Assembly (NCBI GenBank): GCA_016938675.1
Contig: JAFGUF010000027.1
Span: 62,001 to 126,000 of the forward strand
Reading direction: 5' to 3'
DNA: 64,000 bases
Source: Clostridia bacterium
GTDB taxonomy: Bacteria; Bacillota; Clostridia; Christensenellales; UMGS416
The translations under genes and the position numbers were made by a program. Of this stretch, positions 52,319-61,566 are shown piece by piece (positions within the stretch are counted from its first letter, which is position 1; the number at the start of each line of letters is the position of its first letter). The notes under the pieces are model-generated. The model was not told the origin of the DNA. It made no database searches and was given only the letters and a program-made list of their open reading frames with translations.

Positions 52319-53869
52319 TTATTTTGCCAGCTCAGTAGCGCGAGTTTCCCTTATTACGTTTACCTTAATCTGTCCCGGATAATCAAGCTCTGTTTCTATC
52401 TTCTTCGCGATATCTTTCGCAAGTATTACTGAAGCTTTATCATCAATTTCTTCGGGTTTAACAATTATGCGAACTTCTCTGCCTGCCTGAATAGCAAATG
52501 ATTTATCAACTCCTGGGAAAGAGTTCGATATATTTTCAAGGTCTTCAAGCCTTTTAATGTAATTCTCCAATGTTTCGCGTCTAGCTCCCGGCCTTGCAGC
52601 CGATATTGCGTCTGCCGCCTGCACCAGAATAGCCTCGATGCTTTCTGCCTCTACGTCGCCATGGTGTGCCATAATAGCGTGAATTACCTTCGGGCTCTCG
52701 TTGTATTTTTTAGCCAGATCTGCGCCTATCTGTACGTGCGGGCCCTCAACCTCGTGGTCAACGGCTTTTCCTATGTCATGCAGCAGCCCGGCTCTTTTTG
52801 CTATTTTAATATTTGCGCCAATTTCAGCTGCCATCAACCCTGCTAGGTAGGCTACCTCAATTGAGTGCTTCAATACATTCTGTCCGTAGCTTGTACGGTA
52901 TCTCAGCCTTCCTATTGTCCTGACTAAGTCGTGATGTATTCCGTGAACGCCCACATCAAACACCGCAGCTTCTCCTGCTTCACGGATTAATCCTTCTACT
53001 TCCTTTTTCGCTTTTCCCACCATTTCTTCTATTCTGGCAGGATGAATGCGTCCGTCAAGTATCAGCTTTTCCAGTGCTCTCCTGGCTACTTCCCTGCGTA
53101 TAGGGTCAAATCCTGAAAGGATTACTGCCTCCGGAGTATCATCAATTATAAAGTCAATCCCCGTTGCAGTCTCAAGAGACCTGATGTTTCTTCCTTCACG
53201 GCCGATTATTCTTCCCTTCATATCATCATTGGGAAGGTTAACTACTGATACAGTAGTTTCAGCTACATGGTCTGCTGCACATTTCTGAATAGCGAGGCCA
53301 ACTATGTTCCTGGATCGCTTCTCGGCCTCCTGTTTTGCTTCGCTTTCGATTTCACGAATCATCACTGCAGCTTCATATCTGGTTTCTCTTTCCACCTTCT
53401 CCATGAGAATTGTGTGAGCTTCCTCCTTGGTATGCCCGGATATTCTCTCCAATTCCTGTAGCTGCTCATTATACAGCGCCATTGCCTTTTCCTGGGTTCT
53501 CTCAGCCTCTGCCTGTATCTGTTGCGTCTTTTCTTCGCGCTGCTCAATCTGCTCTATCTTTTTCTCCAGCGCGTCTTCCTTCTGTTGTTGGCGCCTCTCG
53601 GCCTTTTGGACCTCCAGACGTCTCTCCTTTACTTCTTTTTCTACATCATTTCTTAACCTGTGGACTTCTTCTCTTGCTTCAATAATGGTAACCTTTTTGT
53701 TAGCCTCGGCTTTTTGCATGGCTTCTTCAAGCAGCTTATTTGCTACGTCTTCAGCACGGCCAAGCTTTTTCTCAGCCATGGCTTTACGCATACCGTATCC
53801 TACGGCTATGCCGATTGCAAGCGAAACGATAACAAATACAACACTTAAAATAATTTGCTGCACGCCCAA
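52319..53869 (-). CDS. rny: Ribonuclease Y
   Basis: The membrane-tethered endoribonuclease that begins mRNA decay in many Gram-positive bacteria. An N-terminal membrane helix (about residues 5-25) is followed by a long coiled coil at about 30-200, a KH domain ([25 protein letters not shown] near residue 215), and an HD domain with [12 protein letters not shown] near residue 360 and the C-terminal family tail. AGGAGG lies eight bases before TTG 53869, which I take as the start (516 residues). GTG 53878 overlaps that site, and GTG 53863 is another option. Confidence 0.96.
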   Translation of the reverse strand: MGVQQIILSVVFVIVSLAIGIAVGYGMRKAMAEKKLGRAEDVANKLLEEAMQKAEANKKVTIIEAREEVHRLRNDVEKEVKERRLEVQKAERRQQQKEDALEKKIEQIEQREEKTQQIQAEAERTQEKAMALYNEQLQELERISGHTKEEAHTILMEKVERETRYEAAVMIREIESEAKQEAEKRSRNIVGLAIQKCAADHVAETTVSVVNLPNDDMKGRIIGREGRNIRSLETATGIDFIIDDTPEAVILSGFDPIRREVARRALEKLILDGRIHPARIEEMVGKAKKEVEGLIREAGEAAVFDVGVHGIHHDLVRTIGRLRYRTSYGQNVLKHSIEVAYLAGLMAAEIGANIKIAKRAGLLHDIGKAVDHEVEGPHVQIGADLAKKYNESPKVIHAIMAHHGDVEAESIEAILVQAADAISAARPGARRETLENYIKRLEDLENISNSFPGVDKSFAIQAGREVRIIVKPEEIDDKASVILAKDIAKKIETELDYPGQIKVNVIRETRATELAK

Positions 53870-54081
53870 AAGATGCACCTCCTTTTATTATTAACGGACG
53901 CCCATCTGCAATACTATTTTTTACTAGTTTAGAGTTTACGTGTTTGTGCTATTAAACTGACTTTTGAGTACGTTAAAAGAATTAAAAAATCTATAATAAT
54001 CATTACGCGATGCTGCTTTACACACACATACCCACCACTATATAATATACTAGATGAGTCCTTCTACTATCAACTATTATC

Positions 54082-54110
54082 ATTTTATAGTTTTTTTATT
54101 GTACTGTCAA
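54082..54110 (-). promoter_or_regulatory. Promoter for rny
   Basis: On the minus strand, TTGACA (54110-54105) and TAAAAT (54087-54082) with a 17-base spacer, giving a leader of about 205 bases. The rest of the 53870-54256 gap is AT-rich; no gene is supported there apart from this promoter and the next terminator. Confidence 0.75.
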
Positions 54111-54197
54111 GATTATGCTTATAAATATGCATGTTTTGTTAAAATTATTATATATTTTACATATTTTATTAAAATCCTATTTATGAAGCTTCTAACA

Positions 54198-54244
54198 GAA
54201 AAGCACCTCAAAAAAACGCTTTTCGAGGTGCTTTAAAATTTACT
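54198..54244 (-). terminator. Terminator of the DUF4153 gene
   Basis: AAAGCACCTC (54200-54209) pairs with GAGGTGCTTT (54235-54244). Confidence 0.82.
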
Positions 54245-54256
54245 TTTTAAAATGAC

Positions 54257-56011
54257 CTACTTTATAAACAGTTCCGCATTGAAATAAGTAATTGCTATCT
54301 CTTCCCCAAACCTGTAATCAACGTTGCTGATTACAATTTTAACCGCTTCATCTTCCGTTACATATACAAAGTCTGAGACGCTGCTTCCAAATGAGGTTCC
54401 TTTAGACTGAATCCTGTCTCCGAAGCATTCCAGCATTGATAATTTATAAACTAATGCTTTGTCTTTATATATGTATATAATATTGTCCTGATTTTCTCCT
54501 CCGCTTCCGATAACATCTTCTATTTTGATCTCGTAATTATCAAATGAGTAGATATCTCCATTGTTAAAGTCATAGGAATAGATATCAATAAAGTATTTAT
54601 ACCCATCTATATCAATCGGGGAAGCTACTGAGCCTCTCTCTCCTCTTACTGCATAACCATAGTTCGTTTCTTCATACGATATTTCATATTTAACCTGCTG
54701 CGAAAGTATATCCTTTATTTGTTCTTCAGTCAAAAAGTCCAAATTCTCGTATGTATCTATGTCCTCATCCTGATTGAATCTGTAGCCATGATTCCACTGA
54801 AGATAATTAAGAATATCCTGCGTTTGCCTAATATCTTCATCCGTCATGTTTGCAGCCTCCAGTTCTCCACCGCTTTCTTTATATTGTTCCACTGTTTCTT
54901 TTAAACGATTTATCTGCGCATTCTCCGAAACCGAATAAGCAGAGACAGGCTCAAGAATACTAATAAGCGCAAATAAAGCAATAGAAAGAGTAATAACAAT
55001 ATTTCTTCTCTTTTTATGGGCAAACCGGATAAAAATAAGGTATCCGAACATAGCTGCTAACCAAATGCCTCCTAAAAGCAGGTAATACCTGTTTATTGTT
55101 AATGAATACTGCTTCATTCTCATGAATATCGCGATGAACATAATAATAATTGGCAGTACCGAAATTAACGGATACCATTTATAAAAGAATTTTGTCAGTG
55201 AGTTTTCTTCATATGGCCGAGCAAGATATGTAACTATGATGCTCACAAAGCTATACCAAAGAACAAGATTTCCTATAATTGAGCTTGGCATCACAAACCC
55301 ATCTATTACTATCTTCGCTATGAATCCATATACAACTGCGGAGTAAACAAAAAGCAGTGGTATGCATACATAGCACAGCAAAACTTTATATAGTCTTGAT
55401 GTAAAAGGTTCGGTTTTGAAGTTAAGACCGAAAAGCCATAGCATTGGCAGGAAAGTAGTTGACAATATTATAGCCGCATCCTGATAAATTTTTTCTGAAA
55501 TATCCAGTCCGAAAAGTTCCTCCAGTGCAAACAATATTCCTGCTACCCCTCCGTAAGCTATGCCAAAAAGCACCCCTGATATAACAAGCCTTCCTGCGGC
55601 TGTATTAACAAAGTGCTCTGCTTTTTCATCATCCTTAATAAATGGCAGAGAAATAAACAGAAGCCCTTGTATAAAAAGTATTATAAAGGTTCTTTCAATA
55701 GTCCAGTCTTTCTGCATGTCAATAGTGAAATAGTACCCAGCGGAAAGCAAAAGACAGATTATCAATATTATTGAGTACTTTTTATTGTCAAAATTATCAT
55801 AGCTCAGCTTTAATGCTCTTAATATCAAAGAAAATCCCGCAAATACTGCTATAGAAAGGTTTATCTTCGCGATTATATCCTCGTCAATTTCACTGTGAAT
55901 TGAGATTATTCCTAAAATACCTATTAGAATAATACTGCAAAGCACAACAGGATATGTTTTTATCACTTTAATTATGTTGTCTTTTATTTTCCAGTTTTTC
56001 AGCATCTTCAT
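54257..56011 (-). CDS. DUF4153-type polytopic membrane protein
   Basis: A 584-residue protein with about ten to twelve membrane helices in residues 15-370 and a C-terminal domain of about 210 residues outside or inside the membrane. The helix pattern, with LFALEELFGLDIS and MLWLFGLNF segments, fits DUF4153, whose function is not established. The C-terminal domain is acidic and Tyr/Asp-rich (YGYAVRGERG, YKYFIDIYSYDFNN). The start follows AAGGAGG. It is monocistronic. Confidence 0.75.
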   Translation of the reverse strand: MKMLKNWKIKDNIIKVIKTYPVVLCSIILIGILGIISIHSEIDEDIIAKINLSIAVFAGFSLILRALKLSYDNFDNKKYSIILIICLLLSAGYYFTIDMQKDWTIERTFIILFIQGLLFISLPFIKDDEKAEHFVNTAAGRLVISGVLFGIAYGGVAGILFALEELFGLDISEKIYQDAAIILSTTFLPMLWLFGLNFKTEPFTSRLYKVLLCYVCIPLLFVYSAVVYGFIAKIVIDGFVMPSSIIGNLVLWYSFVSIIVTYLARPYEENSLTKFFYKWYPLISVLPIIIMFIAIFMRMKQYSLTINRYYLLLGGIWLAAMFGYLIFIRFAHKKRRNIVITLSIALFALISILEPVSAYSVSENAQINRLKETVEQYKESGGELEAANMTDEDIRQTQDILNYLQWNHGYRFNQDEDIDTYENLDFLTEEQIKDILSQQVKYEISYEETNYGYAVRGERGSVASPIDIDGYKYFIDIYSYDFNNGDIYSFDNYEIKIEDVIGSGGENQDNIIYIYKDKALVYKLSMLECFGDRIQSKGTSFGSSVSDFVYVTEDEAVKIVISNVDYRFGEEIAITYFNAELFIK

Positions 56012-56040
56012 CTTTTTTTCCTCCTTTGTTCCTTTATATT

Positions 56041-56049
56041 ATTATACCA
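56041..56049 (-). promoter_or_regulatory. Extended -10 promoter for the DUF4153 gene
   Basis: On the minus strand, TGG-TATAAT (56049-56041), about 30 bases before the start codon; no good -35 box. Confidence 0.5.
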
Positions 56050-56118
56050 CTTTTTTTAGATTTTAAGCTAATAGCTGTTTTTGCATCATTATTATATATA
56101 ACATATGTCTATTTCGTG

Positions 56119-56147
56119 TTGTTATTGAAGATTCTTTATGTTATAAT
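56119..56147 (+). promoter_or_regulatory. Promoter for the two phosphatase genes
   Basis: TTGTTA (56119-56124) and TATAAT (56142-56147) with a 17-base spacer and an extended TGT. Confidence 0.7.
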
Positions 56148-56171
56148 TTTTGATAACTTATGAGGTAAAAT

Positions 56172-57689
56172 ATGAAAAATAAAATAATGCTTATTGTATT
56201 CTGTACGCTGCTTGTTTTTTCGTCATGCAGCCAGCCGGATACAGCAACAGATATAAATGCACAGCAAACCCCCGAAATAGCTACAACTGAAATTATAACC
56301 GTTGCGCCAACAGATACTCCTGTTCCAACACCCAGCCCTACAGCTGTGCCTACCAAGCCGAAATATATTTTTATTATAATAGGTGATGGCTTTGGCAGAG
56401 GCGCAATGACATTGGGCGAAATATACGCGCGCCTCGAAAGCGAAGATATGAGCAAAGGCGCAGCATGGGAAGACTTTACTGTCCAGAATTATGTAACAGC
56501 AATGGGCGAATCCGCATCCGGCGGCACAGCCATATCATGCGGTGTGGAAACAGACCCATGGTACATCGGAAAGAACATAGACGGGCAGGAAATGTACACA
56601 ATTATGGACAGGGCAAAAGATGCTGGCTATGCGACAGGTGTAATTACTAATTCCAGCATAACAGATGCGACCCCTGCTACTTTCATGAGCCATATTACTA
56701 ATAGATACGGATTTACTAGGATAGCCGACTGCTTCCCTGAAAGCAATGTTGACTTTATTGCAGGCGGAGGATTGATAAGCGTTCTCCCTGAAAAGCCCGG
56801 AGATGTGTTCGATGGTGTAGATGCAATGCACTATGCTCCGGAATTAGTAGGCTCAGAATGGCTGCTTCCCGAATTAATGAATATGGGCTATGAAACATAT
56901 TTTGGGCTCGCCGGCTCCATTGCACTGAGAAGCGAAATGGCAAACGGAACATACAATCCTGAAAAATCTCTGAATCTGTTTACAGGCGGAATTATGCCCT
57001 ATGAGTTTTATAGGTATTCATCAAAAGCGGGCACAAAATATGATGATGTTCCTTCATTAACTGAAATGACACAAGCAGGAATACAATCTCTCAGCCAAAA
57101 CGAAAACGGATTCGTAATGATGATTGAATCCGGCTTAATAGATAAATGCGCACATAAATCAAATGAAGAGATGGAAATCTATGAAGTCAAAGAATTAAAT
57201 AATCTATTGCTGGAACTAATGGACTTCTACAATGAGCATCCATATGAAACCATGATAATACTGACTGCTGACCACGAAACAGGCAACTACACCCATGATG
57301 ATGAGCTGCTTAACCAGTGGAAAGCGAAATCTCCCTTCCTGTGGGCAGATGACGCAAGTGAAATGGCAGCCTTCTTAACCCAAGAGTGGGGCGTAACCAC
57401 ATACTCTAAAAATCTGGAAACACAGATAAACAAGTCAAATGCAGCTGAGATTGGCACCGTCAGTGACAACCGCGCGTATCTATATGCTGAGGTAACTATG
57501 TATACCGCCGGGAAATACGGAACAAAAATAAGGTCTTCTGAACATTCCGGACAATTAGTGCCGCTATTTGTAATTGGTACAGGAAGCGAAATATTTAAAG
57601 ACAGCACCCATATAAAGGAGATACCAGCGAATATCTGCAACATTATGGGATGGACACCTCTACCGGAAGTGAAGCTTCCGCAGGAATAA
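56172..57689 (+). CDS. Alkaline phosphatase family lipoprotein (copy 1)
   Basis: A 505-residue exported phosphomonoesterase-like lipoprotein: signal peptide with lipobox FSSC (Cys19), Thr/Pro linker at about 40-62, then an alkaline phosphatase fold. IIIGDGFGRG near residue 73 supplies a metal Asp. GESASGGTAISCG near residue 116 places the nucleophilic Ser after Glu, where PhoA has Asp. ESGLIDKCAHKSN near residue 318 and TADHETG near residue 364 give further metal ligands, and EHSGQLVPLF gives the last His. It probably releases phosphate outside the cell. The next gene, 16 bases downstream, is a paralogue. Confidence 0.88.
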   Translation: MKNKIMLIVFCTLLVFSSCSQPDTATDINAQQTPEIATTEIITVAPTDTPVPTPSPTAVPTKPKYIFIIIGDGFGRGAMTLGEIYARLESEDMSKGAAWEDFTVQNYVTAMGESASGGTAISCGVETDPWYIGKNIDGQEMYTIMDRAKDAGYATGVITNSSITDATPATFMSHITNRYGFTRIADCFPESNVDFIAGGGLISVLPEKPGDVFDGVDAMHYAPELVGSEWLLPELMNMGYETYFGLAGSIALRSEMANGTYNPEKSLNLFTGGIMPYEFYRYSSKAGTKYDDVPSLTEMTQAGIQSLSQNENGFVMMIESGLIDKCAHKSNEEMEIYEVKELNNLLLELMDFYNEHPYETMIILTADHETGNYTHDDELLNQWKAKSPFLWADDASEMAAFLTQEWGVTTYSKNLETQINKSNAAEIGTVSDNRAYLYAEVTMYTAGKYGTKIRSSEHSGQLVPLFVIGTGSEIFKDSTHIKEIPANICNIMGWTPLPEVKLPQE

Positions 57690-57705
57690 ATAAGGGATAA
57701 AATTA

Positions 57706-59226
57706 ATGAGAAAAATATTTTTAATTTTTATAATCATTGTATTGCTATTTAGCTCATGCACAAACAGCAATACAAAATTAGACAACGCTGCAACAGAGCA
57801 AATAACAGCTGAACCAACACCGGTGGCTACGCCTGTACCGACGGATACACCGGAGCCTACTCCCAGCCCTACTGCTGTGCCAACTGTGCCAAAATACATA
57901 TTCATAGTTATAGGTGACGGATTCGGAAGAGGCGCGATGATGATGGGAGAAATATATGCCCGCCTTAAAAGCGAAGATATGCAAGTAGGCGCAGAATGGG
58001 AAAACTTTGCTCAGCAAAGCTGGGTAGACGGCAGAGGCGAGTCTGCCTCCGGCGGAACAGCAATTGCTACAGGGTATGTTTCTCCAGCGAGTTTTATATC
58101 GCAGACTACTGAGTACCAAGACCTATATACAATAATGGATAGGGCTAAAGAGGCAGGCATGTCAACAGGAGTTGTATCCAACGCTTTCCTTCTCGATGCT
58201 ACACCCGCAACCTTCCTAACTCATGATGACTGGAGGCTAAACTTTGATGATCTGGCAGAAAGGATGTATACCTGCAATGTAGACTACATAGCAGGCGGCG
58301 GACTGATGCGCCTTGTACCTAAATCATACTATTCCTCTTTTAATAGTACTGACTGCAGAAAAAGACTGGTGCGTGATACGGCAAGCGTCAGCAACGATTC
58401 ATCTTTCCCGATAATGGTAGAAGAATTAGGGTATGTGCCATACCTTGGGCTGGCCGGAGCACAAAGCTTCCTGGAGCAGATAGACGCAGGTACATTCAGC
58501 GAAGAGAAAGCGATCTGCGTGTTTTCCGAGAGTACAATGGCATACGAAACACATAAAATGGATCCTAAAAACATTGAAGAGTGTGAGTTTGTGCCTTCCC
58601 TGTCAGAAATGACAGAAGGCGGAATACAAATGCTCAGTCAAAATGAAAACGGATTTATTATGATGATAGAAGAGGCCAGTATTGATAAAAGAAGCCACAA
58701 TGGGTCTCAATCCGGAAACATAGCACAAATACGGAACCTGAATGATACTCTTAAAACTATAATGGAATTCTATAATGAGCATCCATATGAAACTCTTGTA
58801 ATTCTAACAGCAGACCACGAAACAGGCGAGTATAGATATGACGAAGAAAAATTTGCTGAATTTAAAACATGGGCTCCCTTTACATGGACTGATAATGCTG
58901 ATGAAATGATAGCATTCTTAGATAGTGTATGGGGTGTTGAAGTGTATGGATCAAAAATAACAAACTATGTTAATTATGCAGTAGACTCTCTTTGGGGTAC
59001 GGTAGAGGAGGACAGGGCAAATCTATACAATTATATTACTCTTCAGGCCAGTCTTGAACTGGGTATTAAGCCAACTACCGAATATCATTCATGGCAGCTT
59101 GTACCCTGCTACACAACTGGAGTATCTAGCGGAGAATTCGCAAAAACGACCGGAATACAGGATATACCCATAATCATATGCGAAATATTAGGATGGGAAG
59201 CCCTTCCCGAAGTAATTGAAAACTAA
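57706..59226 (+). CDS. Alkaline phosphatase family lipoprotein (copy 2)
   Basis: A 506-residue paralogue of the preceding gene with the same layout: lipobox FSSC, Thr/Pro linker (PTDTPEPTPSPTAVPT), VIGDGFGRG, GESASGGTAIATG, EEASIDKRSHNG, TADHETGEY and YHSWQLVPCY. All metal-ligand positions and the Ser nucleophile are present, again with Glu before Ser. The late SG-to-W change around the final His suggests a different pocket. The two copies are cotranscribed and probably differ in substrate. Confidence 0.88.
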   Translation: MRKIFLIFIIIVLLFSSCTNSNTKLDNAATEQITAEPTPVATPVPTDTPEPTPSPTAVPTVPKYIFIVIGDGFGRGAMMMGEIYARLKSEDMQVGAEWENFAQQSWVDGRGESASGGTAIATGYVSPASFISQTTEYQDLYTIMDRAKEAGMSTGVVSNAFLLDATPATFLTHDDWRLNFDDLAERMYTCNVDYIAGGGLMRLVPKSYYSSFNSTDCRKRLVRDTASVSNDSSFPIMVEELGYVPYLGLAGAQSFLEQIDAGTFSEEKAICVFSESTMAYETHKMDPKNIEECEFVPSLSEMTEGGIQMLSQNENGFIMMIEEASIDKRSHNGSQSGNIAQIRNLNDTLKTIMEFYNEHPYETLVILTADHETGEYRYDEEKFAEFKTWAPFTWTDNADEMIAFLDSVWGVEVYGSKITNYVNYAVDSLWGTVEEDRANLYNYITLQASLELGIKPTTEYHSWQLVPCYTTGVSSGEFAKTTGIQDIPIIICEILGWEALPEVIEN

Positions 59227-59247
59227 AAAGGCTATTATTATCATCAT

Positions 59248-59279
59248 AAGCAGCTATATTGGATTATAGCTGCTTTTTT
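59248..59279 (+). terminator. Terminator after the phosphatase pair
   Basis: An 11-bp perfect stem (59248-59258 with 59265-59275) and a T run. Confidence 0.9.
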
Positions 59280-59329
59280 ATTTTCTTAGCATACGTCAGA
59301 AAACATTTACTTCTAAAACCAATTATAAG

Positions 59330-59357
59330 TTGACTAAAAACGATATATCGGTATAAT
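59330..59357 (+). promoter_or_regulatory. Promoter for aspS
   Basis: TTGACT (59330-59335) and TATAAT (59352-59357) with a 16-base spacer; transcription should begin near 59364. Confidence 0.7.
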
Positions 59358-59389
59358 ATAATGTAATATTAATAATTATACTATTATTG

Positions 59390-59415
59390 ATGTGATGCTT
59401 TTTTAAGCATCACAT
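59390..59415 (+). promoter_or_regulatory. Stable hairpin in the aspS leader (possible attenuator)
   Basis: An 11-bp perfect stem (59390-59400 with 59405-59415) and a TTTT loop, about 25 bases after the predicted start and 23 before aspS. Only a short, broken T run follows (TTATT), so it may terminate weakly or regulate translation. Confidence 0.5.
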
Positions 59416-59438
59416 TTATTAAATCGGGTGGTAGTAAC

Positions 59439-60752
59439 ATGATAAAAATTAACGGAGATATCAAAAAAGCTGTTTCTGTTGAAGAAGTAAAGAATTCAAA
59501 AGGAACAGTAGAAATTGAAGGAACAGTTCACAGGCTAAGAGATATGGGCAGTTTCTGCTTTATATTGCTCAGAACTTTGAATCAGGTGATACAGGTTGTT
59601 TGGGATAATGAAGCTAATGGTACGCCTAGCTGCGCCGAAGGTGACAGTATAAAAATCGAGGGCAAGGTCGTTGAAGATCTGCGCTCCAAGCTGGGATTTG
59701 AAATACACGGCAGCAAAATCACCATTGTTTCTGCTGTTGAGAATATTTCACCTGTTCCCATAAATAAGGGGAAAGTAAACCTCCATATGGATAACCACCT
59801 TAAGTATAGGCCTCTGGTTCTTAGAAATCCTAAAATACGAGCGATTTTTAAAATTCAGGAGGGCCTTTGCAGGGGATTCCGCGAATTTTTGGTGTCCCAG
59901 CAGTTTACAGAGTTCCGCTCGCCTAAAATTGTGGCACAGGGAGCAGAAGGCGGCGCCAATATATTCAAGCTGGAATATTTTGAAAAAATGGCGTTCCTTG
60001 CGCAGAGCCCTCAGTTCTATAAGCAGGCTATGGTTCCTGTTTTTGGACGCGTTTTCGAAGTTGGCCCGGTATTCAGAGCAGAAAAACATGATACATCACG
60101 CCATCTTAATGAATATACCTCTCTTGACTTTGAGATGGGCTTTATTGACACTTTCTATGACATTATGAATATGGAAACAGCCATGCTTAAGTATACTTTC
60201 TCTCTGCTAGAAAAGGAATATAAAAGCGAACTTGAGCTGCTAAATGTTCAGCTTCCCTCTGCAGATAACATCCCGGCAATAAAATTCTATGAAGCTAAGG
60301 ACTTGATTGCAGAAAAATATAACCGTCCCGTAAGAACATACACTGACTTAGAGCCTGATGAAGAGCGCCTTCTCGGCAAATGGGCCAAAGAAGAGCACGG
60401 AACGCCATTTGTGTTTGTCACTCACTATCCTTCCTCAGCGCGCCCATTTTACACTATGGACGACCCGGAAAACCCGGACGTTACATTAAGCTTTGACTTG
60501 CTTCTAAACGGAATGGAGATAACAACAGGCGGGCAGAGAATAAACAACTATACTATGCAGATAGAAAAGATGACAAAGCTTGGAATGGACATTGCAGACT
60601 TCAAAAGCTATCTAATGACACACAAATACGGCACTCCTCCGCACGGAGGTCTTGGAATAGGGCTAGAAAGGCTGACAATGCAGCTTTTAGGCCTTGATAA
60701 TATACGGTATACTACTTTGTTCCCCAGGGATATTAATCATCTAATTCCATAG
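59439..60752 (+). CDS. aspS: Aspartate-tRNA ligase, archaeal type (probably non-discriminating)
   Basis: A 437-residue class II synthetase, shorter than the bacterial AspRS (about 590), because it lacks the GAD insertion. It therefore belongs to the archaeal-type AspRS2 group, which often charges both tRNA-Asp and tRNA-Asn. An N-terminal OB fold is followed by FREFLVSQQFTEFRSPKIV (motif 1), FEVGPVFRAEKHDTSRHLNEYTSLDFEM near residue 210 (motif 2), and GGLGIGLERLTMQLLGL near residue 405 (motif 3). Charging of tRNA-Asn would need GatCAB, which is not in the window. A ribosome-site-like GGGTGG precedes ATG 59439. Confidence 0.92.
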   Translation: MIKINGDIKKAVSVEEVKNSKGTVEIEGTVHRLRDMGSFCFILLRTLNQVIQVVWDNEANGTPSCAEGDSIKIEGKVVEDLRSKLGFEIHGSKITIVSAVENISPVPINKGKVNLHMDNHLKYRPLVLRNPKIRAIFKIQEGLCRGFREFLVSQQFTEFRSPKIVAQGAEGGANIFKLEYFEKMAFLAQSPQFYKQAMVPVFGRVFEVGPVFRAEKHDTSRHLNEYTSLDFEMGFIDTFYDIMNMETAMLKYTFSLLEKEYKSELELLNVQLPSADNIPAIKFYEAKDLIAEKYNRPVRTYTDLEPDEERLLGKWAKEEHGTPFVFVTHYPSSARPFYTMDDPENPDVTLSFDLLLNGMEITTGGQRINNYTMQIEKMTKLGMDIADFKSYLMTHKYGTPPHGGLGIGLERLTMQLLGLDNIRYTTLFPRDINHLIP

Positions 60753-60788
60753 CCGTTTTAAGCTTTTTTATTCAAATTTTGATTACAT

Positions 60789-60829
60789 GCCCGCTAATAG
60801 ATATATATTTATCTTTTGCGGGCTTTTTT
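60789..60829 (+). terminator. Terminator after aspS
   Basis: GCCCGC (60789-60794) pairs with GCGGGC (60818-60823), with an inner AGATA/TATCT stem, then a run of six T. Confidence 0.85.
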
Positions 60830-60955
60830 ATGTTGTTTTTTCTTGTTCCTGTCGAGGTTTTTCCGAAGATTAATACTTAAAAATAGTAATTTCATATTTT
60901 TAAGAGAAAAAAACATCTATTGAAGAATTTTTTAATTTAAAGTTTGACAGCAATG

Positions 60956-60964
60956 TGATATAAT
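60956..60964 (+). promoter_or_regulatory. Extended -10 promoter of the NuoE/NuoF/hydrogenase-like operon
   Basis: TGA-TATAAT (60956-60964); the -35 region is poor. The nearby TTGACA at 60944 is too close to serve this -10 box. The predicted start lies near 60971, leaving a leader of about 120 bases. Confidence 0.6.
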
Positions 60965-60975
60965 TACCATAGAGA

Positions 60976-60993
60976 TTGTTAATATTTTATCAA
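60976..60993. promoter_or_regulatory. Candidate Rex operator over the operon's transcription start
   Basis: TTGTTAA-TATT-TTATCAA matches the clostridial Rex consensus TTGTTAA-N4-TTAACAA at 13 of 14 positions. It covers about +5 to +22 of the predicted transcript, a classical repressor position, ahead of genes that consume or make NADH. The rex gene is in the same window. Confidence 0.7.
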
Positions 60994-61089
60994 TCTCTTT
61001 TGACGACCTGATATTTATATAAATATTGTGTCACTTGTTTTGATAATAAATATTTTATATTTAATTTTAAATTTAAGGGAGGGTTTTCA

Positions 61090-61551
61090 ATGTCAGATAA
61101 AGCTAAATATGATGAACTTCAAAGCTTCATTGACGAAATGAAAAATGAAAAGGGCCCGTTGATGCCCGTAATGCAGAAAGCACAAGACATTTTCGGATAT
61201 CTGCCTTTTGATGTGCAGAAATTCATAGCTCTTGGCCTGGATGTACCGCTTACGGAAGTCTACGGAGTTGCAACTTTCTATTCTCAGTTCAATCTTGAAA
61301 AGCAGGGCGAGCACAGCCTTAGCCTGTGCCTTGGTACTGCCTGCTATGTCAAAGGTGCTCAAACGCTGTTGGACAGACTGGAGCAAGAACTGAAAGTAAA
61401 GACAGGCGACACAACAAAAGACGGAAAATTCACACTCATCGGCACTCGCTGCCTGGGATGCTGCGGATTGGCTCCTGTGATGATGATCGACGACGATGTT
61501 TACGGCCAGGTAAAAGCGGATGAAATTCCGGAAATCCTGAAAAAGTACTAA
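61090..61551 (+). CDS. NuoE-like [2Fe-2S] subunit (24 kDa type) of an NADH-linked complex
   Basis: A 153-residue thioredoxin-fold subunit. An N-terminal helical region is followed by VYGVATFYSQF and the four cluster cysteines in CLGTACYVKGA (near residue 83) and GTRCLGCCGLAP (near residue 118), a C-x4-C...C-x3-C pattern. In hydrogenase (HydC), formate dehydrogenase and complex I (NuoE) systems this unit passes electrons from the flavin. GGGAGGG precedes the ATG. It is first of at least three genes and controlled by the candidate Rex site. Confidence 0.93.
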   Translation: MSDKAKYDELQSFIDEMKNEKGPLMPVMQKAQDIFGYLPFDVQKFIALGLDVPLTEVYGVATFYSQFNLEKQGEHSLSLCLGTACYVKGAQTLLDRLEQELKVKTGDTTKDGKFTLIGTRCLGCCGLAPVMMIDDDVYGQVKADEIPEILKKY

Positions 61552-61566
61552 AGGTAGGTGTTTAAA

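Noticed and set aside
54054-54236. Small ORF in the rny/DUF4153 gap
   Set aside because: AT-rich, no ribosome site, and it runs through the DUF4153 terminator and the rny promoter.
59421-59438. GGGTGGTAG before aspS, resembling the T-box core
   Set aside because: The predicted leader is only about 75-80 bases, with no Stem I, no specifier loop and no ACCGCG continuation; it more likely serves as the ribosome site region.
60944-60964. TTGACA (60944) and TATAAT (60959) as one standard promoter
   Set aside because: The spacer is only 9 bases; the extended -10 alone is a better explanation.
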